From Trebouxia sp. TZW2008 (Eukaryota; Chlorophyta; Trebouxiophyceae; Trebouxiales; Trebouxiaceae), in NCBI GenBank assembly GCA_002118135.1, contig BDIU01000301.1, forward strand, positions 1 through 64,000: a DNA stretch of 64,000 bases. The letters are read 5' to 3'. A program made the position numbers and the translations under genes. Of this stretch, positions 1 through 12,300 are shown piece by piece. The notes beneath the pieces were generated by a model that saw only the letters and a program-made list of their open reading frames with translations, did not search any database and was not told where the DNA came from. How positions within the stretch are numbered: the stretch's first letter is position 1; every line of letters begins with the position of its first letter.

Positions 1-2358
1 AAGCATGCAACAAATTGTCTCGGCGTTCGTCAACAGAGCACCTGGATAGCTAGGGACATGAAGGAGAGGTGCTAGTGCTGCGACGCCACTGACACACGAC
101 TACACCTTGATTGTCTTTGATGTTCTCAACAAAGCATCGAGAAGTATTGCATAGAATGCAGGCTCACATGGGTTGTGTGTCTGATGCACAGGGTGTGGAT
201 GTGTACCTGAAGAGTGACGGCAGTGGGGCAGGGCGAGGGGGTAAGGCCCAGCAAGATGTCATGCCCCCACTCATGCCTGGCCTCAAAGCTAGGCAAGCCA
301 AGCAGCAGCAGACCCAAAACCAGCAACAATAGTAAAATGGCCCATAGAGGCATTGCAAACGCAGGGACAACAGTAACATGGCTCAAAAGCCATTGTGAAT
401 GCAGCAACAATTGTGAAACAGCCCAAAAAGCTGTCGCATAAGCTGCAAAACCTTTCAGCTCAGAAAGCAAAGCTAGTTGAGCAGCAGCAGCGGAAGCAGC
501 AGCAACAGCCGATGAGGCAGACTCGGCTCCTGAGCAAAGCCGTGCAATGTGTTGGCCTGTGTGGGCAGTGTGTCATAGAAATGAGCAAAGGACAATTTTC
601 AGCTTAGTTGGCAGGGAGCATCAACACGCATGGGTGCCTTCAGCAGTTCGTCTATGCTGCAACTGGACAACATGTGTGAAATTTAATGTGTGTGCTCGTG
701 TGGCAACAACAGCAACGTTTTGCTTCGATGATGCAAGTAACTTAAAGGTCCTTGGATTTGTAAGTGCAAATAAGCTCACGGCAATGATCAAACATCTGTC
801 ACTCTAATTGGCTTCATATGAGCCAGCTGTTGCAAGATCCTGGAAATCACCAGCGCCAGCATTTCCAGCTTGCACGCCAACAGTGCCCTGACCCTTGTCA
901 GCAGCGTTGGTCCCAGGGTTGCCGTCACCGGCGTTTTGACCCCGGTTGTTGTTGCCAGCATCGAGCATCTCCATTTCATCACGATACCCATCTGACATGT
1001 TGCGCTCAAAAAGCTAGCCTGGAAGCTCCGAAACCAATGTGACAGAGTGAGATTTACAACAGTGCCTTGGTGCTGGAAGGCACCAAAGAGCAAACGTGCG
1101 TAGCGGAATCATTGATGACAAACCTAAACGCATTGACCTTGGACAGCTGCAACCCGACAGGAATCAGAAGCAGGCTTGATTTAGGCAAGCGACGTCATAA
1201 TCACAGCTACGGTAAAGCATAGAGCGCACTGCTACCATCTTGGCTTTCTGTAACAGACACAGAAACCTGTGACGATACAAACTGACTTCAAAAGAAGGCT
1301 ACCTGTCAAGCATCTGGTCAAGAGGATGGGTCCATGCCTGTCTTGACATACAGAACAATACTAGGCAAGCATCAACCAAGCAGCACATGTTCCCTGCCCT
1401 TTGTCAACGCATGGCAGAGATGCAACCGCTGATCTTCTGGCACAAACGTCATGGCGTAAAAGTCTGTACTTTCGAATAGGGGCAAGCTGTATGAAATAGC
1501 TGTCAAGAGACCCTGTCAAGGGTGGGCCAGTCCTACATCAAGATGTTATAGTCGCTTTAAATTTATGACTGCAATCTCAGCCCAAACTCCAGCCAAGTCA
1601 GCAAGCCTGCGCAGCACAAACAGCAATTGACTCAGAGAAATACAAACAGTAGCCATCCGACGAAATTGACAGCTGATTGGAAGAGCTTTTAAAGCCTCAT
1701 GCATTGCTGCTCAGTTTGATCCTACAAGACTGGTGCCAGCTTCACAGTGGCAGCCTATGCATTATCCGGCCTAAGCTGCCTGCTGGCTTATGATGGTTCA
1801 TGCCACTTTGCAGTGGCTCATAGTGGCTAAGCATAATGCAAATCAGGGGGGTAGAATTGAGCAGCTTATTGATTGCATCCTCTCAGCAATACTCAATGCA
1901 CCTAGCTGTTGATGACGAATGAGCATGGAAGGAAGCTGACAGGTAGCCTTGAGTGACGCAATCACATCAGCACGCGTATAACATGCAAACAAATGGAACG
2001 CTGACCTGTTGCTCAGTTGTAAACTGCCCACTCACCAATGTCGACTACACTGAGCAAACACAAACAAAGGGAACCGTGACAAGCATTGGCAATAAATGCA
2101 AGCCAACAATGCAATGCTGCCCATGCAAACAAAATGAGCTTTTGAAACGCACATCAGTCTGTGATGTACACAGGAATCTGCTAAGTCCTGAATCTGCAGA
2201 TCTTCACTCAACTAATGGAAAGCCTGATCTGAACCTATGCTCAAGTCAACCCAAGTGTAGAATGACTTGCCCTCGACTCATTTTTTTGAGCCGTACACCA
2301 GCAGACTACTTTTCATCACTCAAAGGTGCTCACATTCTTGCGGACATCAGAAACCTAC
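1..2358. other. Left edge: no confident gene; probable 3' part and flank of the URB1 gene
   Basis: No reading frame here could be tied to a protein family. The last confidently recognised URB1 exon ends at 2359, and its donor (GTAGGT on the minus strand) predicts at least one further exon to the left. The URB1 family normally continues for some tens of residues past this point. Short open frames at 111-600 are built from low-complexity CAG/CAA-rich sequence and are not convincing. The best candidate for a terminal exon is listed separately at 788-1010. Confidence 0.5.
788..1010 (-). other. Candidate terminal exon of the URB1-like gene (weak)
   Basis: Two minus-strand frames are open across this stretch. 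One ends in a helical, Leu-rich segment (around TLLTRVRALLACKLEML) and stops near 790. The other is an acidic Gly/Asn-rich tail containing DAGNNNRGQNAGDG and stops near 807. A URB1 protein could end with either. Possible acceptors are the AG before the ATGGGTATCG stretch and others nearby. No homology decides between them, and the segment may be non-coding. Confidence 0.2.
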
Positions 2359-3330
2359 CTCCCTTTTGGATGAGGTCTTTGGCATATGCTGGCACATTTG
2401 TTGCTGCTGACAGGGTTTGTATGGCCAGGCGCTTGACTTGTGCTGTGGTCAATGGTGAGTCATGCAGGCTCATCAACAGCTCCGCCACAAAATGCCGCCT
2501 ACAACATGACTAAGCAGGTTTGAAATGGAAGTTGCTGCCTTGTTGACAGATGTCTGAGCCTAGATTTGGCTATCAGCAGCAGCAACTCAAAAAGGCTCAT
2601 CAACAGCTCTGCCACAAAGTGTCGCCTGCAGTGCAGTGAAGCAAGCATTTTTTCACAAGTTGTGTGCTTTGAACGATTGACACTATTTGAGCGTCAATCT
2701 TGAGCATTCCAGCTTCATGCTGGCTTGTCTTGAGCCCTGCTGCAGAACGTCATAGCTGAGACATATGTTGCTGCTGATAGGTTTTGTATGACCACGTGTT
2801 TGATTTATGCTGTGGCCAATGGCGAGTCATGCAAAGTCATCAACATCCACGCCACAAAATGCCGCCAGGTTTCATTGTCTTCTGCTATTTTCTGAGCATG
2901 TGTCAGCATTGCATACAAGCACCAGTGTCAGGAACTCATGCATACTCATCAACATCTCTGTCGCAAAGTGCAGCCTGCAGCAAAAGCAAACAGGCATTGA
3001 TAAAACCACACGATTGCTCGAGTGAAGGCCAGCTCTCAGGAGTAGTTGTGAGCATCAGAGAGACATGCAAACGTAGGAACAGCTCTGCCACAAAGCGCTT
3101 CCTGCAGCAAAATCAAGCAGGCCAGCATTCAATAGCTGATGCTCTCTGGGTGAATGCCAGCATGCAGGGGTTGTGTTGAGCCATTCAAAGCTACAAAGCG
3201 CCGCCTGCAACAACATCAAGCAGGTGTCAGCCAGAGGTCAATGTGTTCTGACAAGATATCAACATCAGAAATTGACAGCAGCATCCATGCAACCTCATTG
3301 TTAGCTCTGCCACAAAAAGTGACCTTGAGA
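2359..3330 (-). repeat. About seven tandem partial copies of one URB1 exon
   Basis: The intact exon is 2359-2498. Degenerate copies of its acceptor side and 5' part recur at about 2590-2640, 2765-2868, 2940-2990, 3070-3110, 3185-3230 and 3295-3325. They share the plus-strand core CATCAACAGCTCTGCCACAA followed by a (C)TGCAG-like acceptor. The copy at 2765-2868 is the longest and matches nearly the whole exon, but an in-frame stop interrupts it. Confidence 0.85.
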
Positions 3331-6300
3331 TTGGGGGTGCCAGAGCGGGCACACTCGTAGTTTGGTACACCCTGAAGGCTTATGAGGCCGGCGGCGAGCA
3401 GTCACAAATCAGGCGTCCGGCATTGGCATTGAACGCTTGAAGCAAGATGAGATGCTAATTCCACAGGGGTCAGGAGAGGGGAGGGGGTGGGGGGGCAGAT
3501 CTGTAGAGGGGTGCATCTGATGGGCCTTCAAAACTGGCAGCCAGCGGGCATACGCAAGACAGGTCCCTAGCTGTACAGGACAAAGGGAGGAGGAGGACCA
3601 TGGGACAATGGGGAAGGAGGGGTTGTGGGAGATTGAGAGAATGGGGTTGCTTGTGAGTGGGGTTGTTTGGGGATGTACCTGTAAAGGGGGGCATCTAGGG
3701 GGCCTCTAAGGCCAGCAGCCAGCAATTGCAGGCCCCACAACTGCTCCTCGCAGTGCTGCTGGTTGCCACTCACCAATAGCCGCCACATCATGGGAATCTC
3801 CTGCGTTGGTAGACACATAGAATTAGTCACCTGTGAGCTGAGGCTGTTTGACTATGCTTGGCAAGAAATGAAGTCCAGCATCAGGGTAAGCCTGCAAGAC
3901 TGCTTCACCGACATGATTGAACGACCGGCAAAACAAGACCAGGAAGAACCACCTGAAAGAACAGCTGAGGCTGTTCTGGTTTGAGTGTTCAGTCACGACC
4001 AGCAGCAGCAGCAGCAGCAGAACAATCCTCATGACGTTTTCAAGGTCAAAATCACAAAACAATTGCAGCACAGCCTTGTACATGGCCGTCCCAGGGACAT
4101 AAGCACAAAGACTGATTCCACCTTGTGCAGTCCAACAACAGAGCAAGCCTGTCACAAGAGACTCACCTGTAAGGAGAGCTGAGGCCTTTTCAGTAGCAGC
4201 TTATTGATTGGCATGTACATGGCCGACCCCGGGGACATAAGCACAAAGACTGATTCTGCTAGGAAGATAGCAATCACGCTAGGTAGCTGCTGGAACGGAT
4301 GACTAATGGAGCGCTGCAGGGATTCTAGCAGCAACTTCACCTGGGACTGTTTGGAGTTGGAAGCTACCAGGGCTGCTGCAAACAGCCCTATACCCTCATA
4401 TGCAAGTGCCCTGCACCAGAACAAGGATTCGTAAGAGGCATGGAGGCTCTGAAACCAGCAGTACAAGCATTCAGGTTTGCAGCAAAACACTGTACCATCA
4501 GCAATACGTGCCTTGTTGCTGAAGATTCAGGAGTAACGCGCGCTTATTTCATCAAACCACATCATGAGACATTGCTGCCTTATGAGAAGCTAGCAGGGGT
4601 TGGTCATCCAATTTACATGCTGCATTGTTGCTGCACATGGAGACTGTTAGAGCAACAGCCAGCAAAGAGTTCGCAGTCCAAAGATCATGACACGTTCTTG
4701 TACACACTCACTGCAGTCTTCTCAAGTGTACAGCGTGCTGAGGACAGTGCAAACAGCAAAATCAAATTGAAACCATAAGCAAGAACACATGCCAAATGGG
4801 AAAGTACAGTCAGTGCTGAAAGTGCCTGCAGCAGCTAGTGTTTGAAGCAAACTTACGCAGCATGCACTGTCGCTGAGTGAGATACGCACCATATACTGTT
4901 GCACAAGTTTGCATTGTATGTAGCGCGCACGAAAGGTCAAGAATGCATACCGTATACCGTCGTCACTTGCCGCTAGGCTTCTGAGGCATACTGACAGCAA
5001 TCCGTCGTTGATGAAACTCTCATGCTCAATGTGTCTGTCTTGAAGTGCCTGCAAGCATTATCATGGATGATGCTGCACAGCCCATGCATACACAGATAAG
5101 AAGTCACAAATCACAGAAGAAGAATATCAGGCTTGCAGTGAACTGCTGAGGTTCACAACAACAACATGTGAAAGGGCACATGTGCCAGTGATGGAGCCCG
5201 CTAGCAATGATTTCACAAAGACGCGAGCAAACTAGAAGATGCAGGAGCGCAAACAGGTCACAAAGTGCCTGCATGCAATACAGCAAATAGTGGTCCACAG
5301 CTCAGGCCTGCATACATGGCAAGACACAAAGGCTAAAAGTGACAACACAATAGCAATGACACACCAGTCCAACTCCAAATACTGCGAAGAAGAACACATT
5401 GCTCTGATAGATCCAGCCAGCAAAGTTGCACACGCTCGACGCTGCTGCATATCGGAAAAAAAGTCGGACAAGACAAACAAGAGGAAAGGAGAAAAGCCGT
5501 TAACTGAATCAGAAGAAGAAATATAAATGAAGAGAAGAAGAAGGGTACCTTGACGGCATACAGCAGCAGCCACACTGGGTCAGAGCCAGCAACATGGTAC
5601 AATACAGGGACCCCCTGCAACCCCTCTGGGGTCTCTGTGGGTAGCTGCTGCCAAGGACCACCGCCAACAAGCAGCGCCCCAGCTGTGGCGGCCACCTGGC
5701 GCAGAGCATCAGGCATCACCACAGCTGTGGTATCATCACCTGACAACGTACGATGCTCTGGGTAATGGACAGCTGTCAAAGCACACCTGGGCGCTTCCAC
5801 CATCCTGTGCTGCGCTACCAGGGCAGCCCTGCAAAATCAAATGCAAAAGAGTGAATCCCAAATCACAGCATGCCTCTTGTCATGCTGATGTGCGTCATAA
5901 GCTGTTGTACGCAGACTGCATCAATATAAGTAACTGAAACGCCTTCAGAGCTCCTTTCATGCCTTCTTAAGTCAAGGGACCACAGTTGCAAATGAGATTA
6001 GAGAGAGAGAGAGAGAGTAATTTTACATGCTTCAGCTAGACAACAAGTCTAATCGCATGTGCCACAAGTGGCAAACTCTAATTCAATCAACTGAGTTGTG
6101 TGATTGTAGAAAGCATGACATGCTGTCATCATTAATACTGGACACTTGGAAATGTCAACTCCGCCAGATGTTCAATGATGCAAGCACATCCTACATTGAC
6201 TAAGCGCATGCAGTTTTGACCATCAAAGCATGCACATGAAAGGGAATACTAATGTGAATCAAACAGGCTTCACAAGATCTAAATTTGACTGACTGTCATA

Positions 6301-9300
6301 CATACATACGTACATAATAACGCATACTAGTTGGGCTCAAAGGCCTTGCTAGGTATGTACAGTCACCAAGCAACTGTCTTTGAGCAGCTTAGTCTGTTCA
6401 CAAGCTGAACCACTTCAAGAGCACTGATCGATCAACATTGACTGTCATGATAGCGACATATAGCAGGGAGGGGTCATGCATGATCTGCACGAACGTGGCT
6501 GCGCTTGCGAGCTGGCGGCTGCTCAGCAGTCATTCCCAATGAAGAAAAAGAAGGAAAGGCAGGTGTGGCTCTGAACACAGCCTCTTTTTCACTTTGGGGC
6601 TGTTGCAGCAGACAGCCCTGATCATGCAGGTTACGCACAGACAGACAGGGCTCTTACCTGCGCTTGCCAGCTGGCAGCTGCTCAAAAGTTGTCCCAAGGG
6701 AGGAAGAAGAGGCCAATACAGATCTGGGCGCAGCCTCTTCTTCGTCTTGGGGCTGTATCAGCAGACAGCCCTGTTCATGAGCAGCCTTGGCAGCTGTGCC
6801 CCACAGATACCTGTGTTGCCAACTCAACATCAATGCACACAAAGAGACCTGCACTGCCAACATCATGGGTATGAACAGAGGGAGGTGCTATTTCAACTGT
6901 AACTGCTACAAATCAGCAGAAGAAGAAGGTGACGTACAGGCAAGCAGAAGAAGAAGGTGAAATGCAGGCAACAGCTGCAGAAGAACAACAAGAAGAAGAC
7001 ATATGTGCAGCACAAGAAGCAGATGAAATATGTGCAGAAGTGAAAAACCATGTAGCAAGCCAGGTGGGTCTTTTTGCAAATAAACCTGTGCGTACATACA
7101 CACTTAAACCCAGACATAAACGCAGTGTGCAAGTCTTCTCACACAATAAGCTGACAGAAGACAGATCCTAAGAGCAGCAATTGTGGGCTACCACTGTAGA
7201 CGGAGGCTCCCAATGTGACGCCTAATGGCGTGGATGTTTCTTTTAGTCTTCTTTTTTTATGGCAGAACTTAAATTGCTGCTATGGAGCTTTACCCTACTG
7301 ATGCCAAGGGTCCGTGCATCAGTGCGTGCATGGGGCCAGCAGCAACTTTAGCCTGGGTCCCTTCATCTTCTTTGTCTCCTGCTGCACTGTCAACAGTCTG
7401 CACAGGGTCAGTACTGGCTTCATCAAAGTCCCTCTCTTCTTCATTGCTGTCTGAAGACAGCCCTTCCTCCTCTTCATCACTGTCTTCAGCCTGGGCCCCT
7501 TGCTCTTCTTCACTGCCTCCAGCGACCATACGATTGCCAGAAGATTCAGTCAAAGCCGGATCAGCTTCCTCAGCAGCTGCACCAGAAGCTACAGCAGAAG
7601 CTGCTGCAGAAGCTGCTGCAGAAGCTGTCAGGGAAGCTGCCTGCTGCTGCCGCTGCACTGCTTCCTGCCAGTCAGCAGACTGGTAAACCACGTCATTGAT
7701 GTGAAGAAGTAGATGTAGCAATGACTGATCAGGGCCGCTCAGCGTAGCCCCATATGCTGACAGCAACAGGGGCAATAAGGACTGCAGCCTGAGGGGTAGG
7801 GATAGAGGGTGGGGTCCAGTGGGCCCCCCTGCTGGGTTCTTGTCCCCAGTGTTGACCATTGAATATGACTGTTGAAGGTCGATTAATGTGTCCAACAGCT
7901 CTGCCACCTCTCCTTTTACTGTCAAGTCCGCCTGCAAAGTTTGACAATTCTGTCTTTAGGGCTAAAATACCGCATCAGGTGTGTAGTCACACAGGTTTTT
8001 TTATGCCACATGAAGCAGATCCAGTACTCGGAGCGCAAAGATGTAAGCAGGAGTTGTCCATTCATTGTACACAATTATAGAGCAGTTCTTGATGCCAAGC
8101 ACAGCAGCAAGCTATACCTGTGAAGTTGGGCGGCACTCCATTAGCGGCAAAATGGACTGAACAGGCGCCTGTAGCTTCAGCTTCTGGGCAGCTGTTGGCA
8201 GGGACAATAAGGAGTCCCCCATGTCCAGCATGATGGGGACAAATCTGGAATGACTAATCAGGCGCTCAAAGATCTGTGTGGCCATGGCAGCAAGCGGGGA
8301 CTTTGTCAATTCTTGTGTTGTGGGTGAGTCATTGCCTGGAGCAGTCTCCATGACATCTGCAGTGCAGTGGCAATAGTGCATTTTGATTGTGTCCTGAGTG
8401 ATTTTGGGACAGGCCTTACTTGACAGTAACAAACTGTCTTGATCTGTCTACACTGAACAGTCTCTCAATGATCTGTGCAGCCATTGCAGCAAGCGGCGCG
8501 TCAATCAATTTTTGCGTTGGCGGTGAGTCATCGTCTGAGGCAGTTTCCACAATGTCTGCAGTGCACAGTCCAAGAATTGCTGATCAGATGTGTCTATTGT
8601 GATCACTTCTAAGAGGGCAAAACCACGCCGCAATACTTTCAAAGTCAAGCAAGCAAGGCTCGGGAGTTGCAAGAGGAACCAGAACAGGCACAAGGACAGA
8701 AAGAAGAACAAGGTAGAGGAGGGTCGTCGTCATTTTGGGCGCAGTACTTTCCGTGAAATGCATTCATTCATTCCTCGTTCAAGAGTATGCTAGGCAGGCT
8801 CAGCAGGCCCAGCTAGGTATGTACTGAAGCAATCAACGTTTGTGCAATGCAATCAAGGACAGACACACAGTCAGGAGCAAGAACAAACCAATGCTTTTGC
8901 GCGCGATTTTTTGTCAAATGTAATCAGGGCAGACAGGAGCAGACACAAGCCAATGCCCACGTCCCAATCTTACCCGTGTGTTCATCAGGCAACAGTGCAG
9001 CCAGAAGCTGCCGCAGCAGCTTCACCTCAGCAGGGCTGTGCAGCTTGACTTTGAGCACAGCAGCCTTGTGAAGTGCAATCAAGGACAGACACACAGTCCA
9101 GAACAAGGACAAACCAATGTTCACAGCTGAGTCTTATGCATGTCCTCATCAGGCAACAGCACAGCCAGAAGCCGCCACAGCAGCTTCGCCTCAGCAGCGC
9201 TGTGAGTTTTGAGCAAAGCAGCGGCAATGGCTTTCTCCCTTAAGAGGGCACCTGTCTTTACAAAAGCACTCAAGGGCAGACACACAGTTCGGAACAAAGA

Positions 9301-12300
9301 GGAATGCAGCATGCAAAGCTGAATTTTACCCATGTCCTCATCAGGCAACAGGGCAGCCAGAAGCCGCCGCAGCAGCTTCACCTCAGCAGGGCTGTGCAAT
9401 TTGAATTTGAGCACAGCAGCGGCAAAAGCCCCAACAGGGTCTGCAAGGCTGCTGAAGGCGTCCTTGCAGCGGTCCTGATCAGGCAATGCTGCTAGGGAAT
9501 CCCCTAGGAAGCTGTTGACATAAGCGGAGAGCTGATGGACCAATTGCTGCGCCTGCAAAATCATTTTCCAACAGTCAGCATCTGCATTTGCAATAATGCA
9601 GTCCACTTGTGTTTATTATGGCTGATTGATCACCGCTTTACACAGAGCTGGGGCTGCTTTCTGTACTCTTGGAAAATAATCAACCTCATGCGCTGCCGCT
9701 CAAACGAGTTCACAGACAAGAGTCACAAATAGGCAGGTATCAGTGCAGCAAAAGAGTACCTGTTGGGATGAAGACCCACTCCAGTGCTCCCTTGATGGAA
9801 GGACACTTTGTATGAGAACATTCCGAGTGTAAGGACAATGAAATTGGAGCCAACCACTGCATGCTGACTGCAGTCATATCCCTGAGTGAGATCGCTTTGA
9901 CATAAAGCAATCTACTGGCTGATCACAGCAGCCAGTGCAAAAAGTAGTCACTGTACCTGGGACAGCTGGGATTGTTTATATGTGGCGGCGAGGCAAGCAT
10001 AGAAGAAGACTTACCACAAAGAAGGATCAGTACAGGAAACAAGAGTAAGCACAAGGTATACAGAGAAGAAGAGGACCTGGGGTTTACCTGGGGTTGCTTG
10101 AACATAACGGTGAGGGGGGCCAGGCAAGCCTGCCCTGCCAAGAAGAAGGATGAGCATGAAGACAAAGCGTAAATGTTGGAAAGATGAGTAGTTATGAAGA
10201 GCACCTGGGATGACAGTTGGGGTGGCTTGAATGCATCAGTGAGTGTAGCCAGGTAAGCTTGTCCAAACAATATTGCAGAAAAGTCACAAAGCATAAATGC
10301 TATGTGCAGCAGAAAAACAGCATGTTGAGAAGAGCAGTCACATGGAAGAAGAATGTCCGTGGGCGTTTCTGCAGACAGAGAGTGCCTTGGAGCATTTTGA
10401 GAGAAGAAGAGTACTTGAGGGGACAGGTGGGATTTTAGAAGAAAAAACAAATTGGGATTGCTTGAATGCAGTGGTGAGGGTAGACAGGCAAGTGCAGAGG
10501 ACATTTCGTTTTTTGACAAACCTTTTTTTGAGAAGATTGACTATACAGAAAGAAGAATAAGTAACGACTCGCTGCAGAGAAGAAGAGCAATTGCAGCGGG
10601 TGTCTGAGAAGAAGAATACCTGAGGGGACAGCTGGGGTTGCTTGAATGCAGCGGTGAGGGTAGCCAGGCAAGCTTGCCCAAATCTGACTAGGTCTGGCAC
10701 ATGCAGACTCTTCTTCTCCACAGCCTGCGCCATGCAGCAATCAGTTTATGTGTGATCAAGGAAGGATGCTGATACAGATGGCATGGAATGTACGCTTTGA
10801 TTGTCAGACATACTACAGGAACACCATAGCAAACCCAACTTTGGAAGAACAGCTTGGAATGACGCTGATAGCATAAGTACAAACAGGAGCTCAAGCTACA
10901 TTTGCAAGCAGAAGCAATGATATGCACTCAGTGGATTTAGTGGATTTGATGCTAAAATTCATGCGGGACTTCGCAGGCCTTGCAGCATCATGGGCACTGC
11001 TCAAACCTCATGAAACATATGGTAAGAGAAGTAGGGCTTTCACCCTTACCATTTGCAGAAGCACATGAGCCAGCTCAGCCTGCTGACTAGGCACAAGCAG
11101 CCAGCTGATATTACTCAACCCCAGCCCTGCTCCAGCTGATGATCCAGCTGATGCTGACTCCAGCAGTGGCAAGGGCCAGCCAGCAGTGGGCAGCAGCCGG
11201 TGCAGCATTTTTGCAGTGCGGACAGCATCTGGTGAGCTGTGGCCCCAGCACAGTTTCAGCATGTTGACGATGTGCTGCTGAAGGTTGCTGATGGCTGCTA
11301 GTGACAAACTGTCAAAGCCTGTCGAAGCACATACACAGGAAGATGAGGATGAGGTACAGCCATATTTGACTCAATTGGTGCTGTCTGTGCCAGTACAGCT
11401 TGAGCCTGCTAACACTGTGCTGCTGGAGGTTGCTTATAGCTGCTGATGACAACTCCCCAAACCTGTCAACCACAAGCCACAGGTCAGTCAAAGCACAAAG
11501 GCAAAGAACATGACAATGAGACTTAGGGATTTGGCACAGTGCTCCAGGTCATGTTGAGCCAACACAGCTTCAGCATGTCGACGTTGTGCTGTTCAAGATC
11601 GCAGACGGCTGCTAATGACAACTCCTCAGAACCTGGCAGCCACCAGTCACATGTCAGTCAAAGCACACAATTCGCAAATCATGCCCAGCCAGCTTTCACT
11701 CAGACATTAATGCCATGTTATGCTTGCATGCTCAAGCTGATCTGTGGCGCCAACACAGCTTTGGCATGTTGACGCTGTGGTGCCGAGGATTGCTGAAGGC
11801 TGCTGTGGACAGTCTCTCAAAGTCTGTTACTGACAAGGCACACAGCAGTCAAAGCACATGGTTTGAAAACTGAGGTCTAGACACTTTTGGCTCCAAGTCA
11901 ACACAGCTTCAGCATGCTGACAGCGTCTTGCTGATGACACCCCTGCAAAGCCTGTCATTGACAACGCACATTTGTCAGAGCATACGCCTAAAGGATGACG
12001 TCCACGCTTCTTTGACTCAAAATTCCAGGTCATATTGTCATTGCATAGCTTGAATCTGACGATACTGCTGTGTTCAAGCTTGTAGGTGGCAGTGTGTTGA
12101 TGACAGCATCTCTGAGGGCAGACAGCCACATCAGTGTAAGCAGAGGGATGCATTTTTGACAGCTGTAACATAACTCATACATTCATGAGTTCTGGGCTGC
12201 CGGGCTGCCTTTGTAGACAGAGGCTTCTGTTACAGCGCCTAATGGCAAGAACTTTTGTGTTCTTGTGCGCGACAATGTGCATATGGCAGCTTTGTTTTGA

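Noticed and set aside
126..470. Minus-strand open frame with a hydrophobic Leu-rich run
   Set aside because: The Leu run comes from a CAG/CAA low-complexity tract on the other strand; no domain, no splice context and no homology pattern.
2359..3330. Regularly spaced repeats resembling a CRISPR array or satellite
   Set aside because: Units are degenerate, unequal in length and homologous to an adjacent exon and its acceptor; the genome is eukaryotic.
7282..7712. Plus-strand Ser/Ala-rich open frames
   Set aside because: Shadow of the URB1 exon 7294-7931, which carries the conserved AYGATLS motif on the minus strand.
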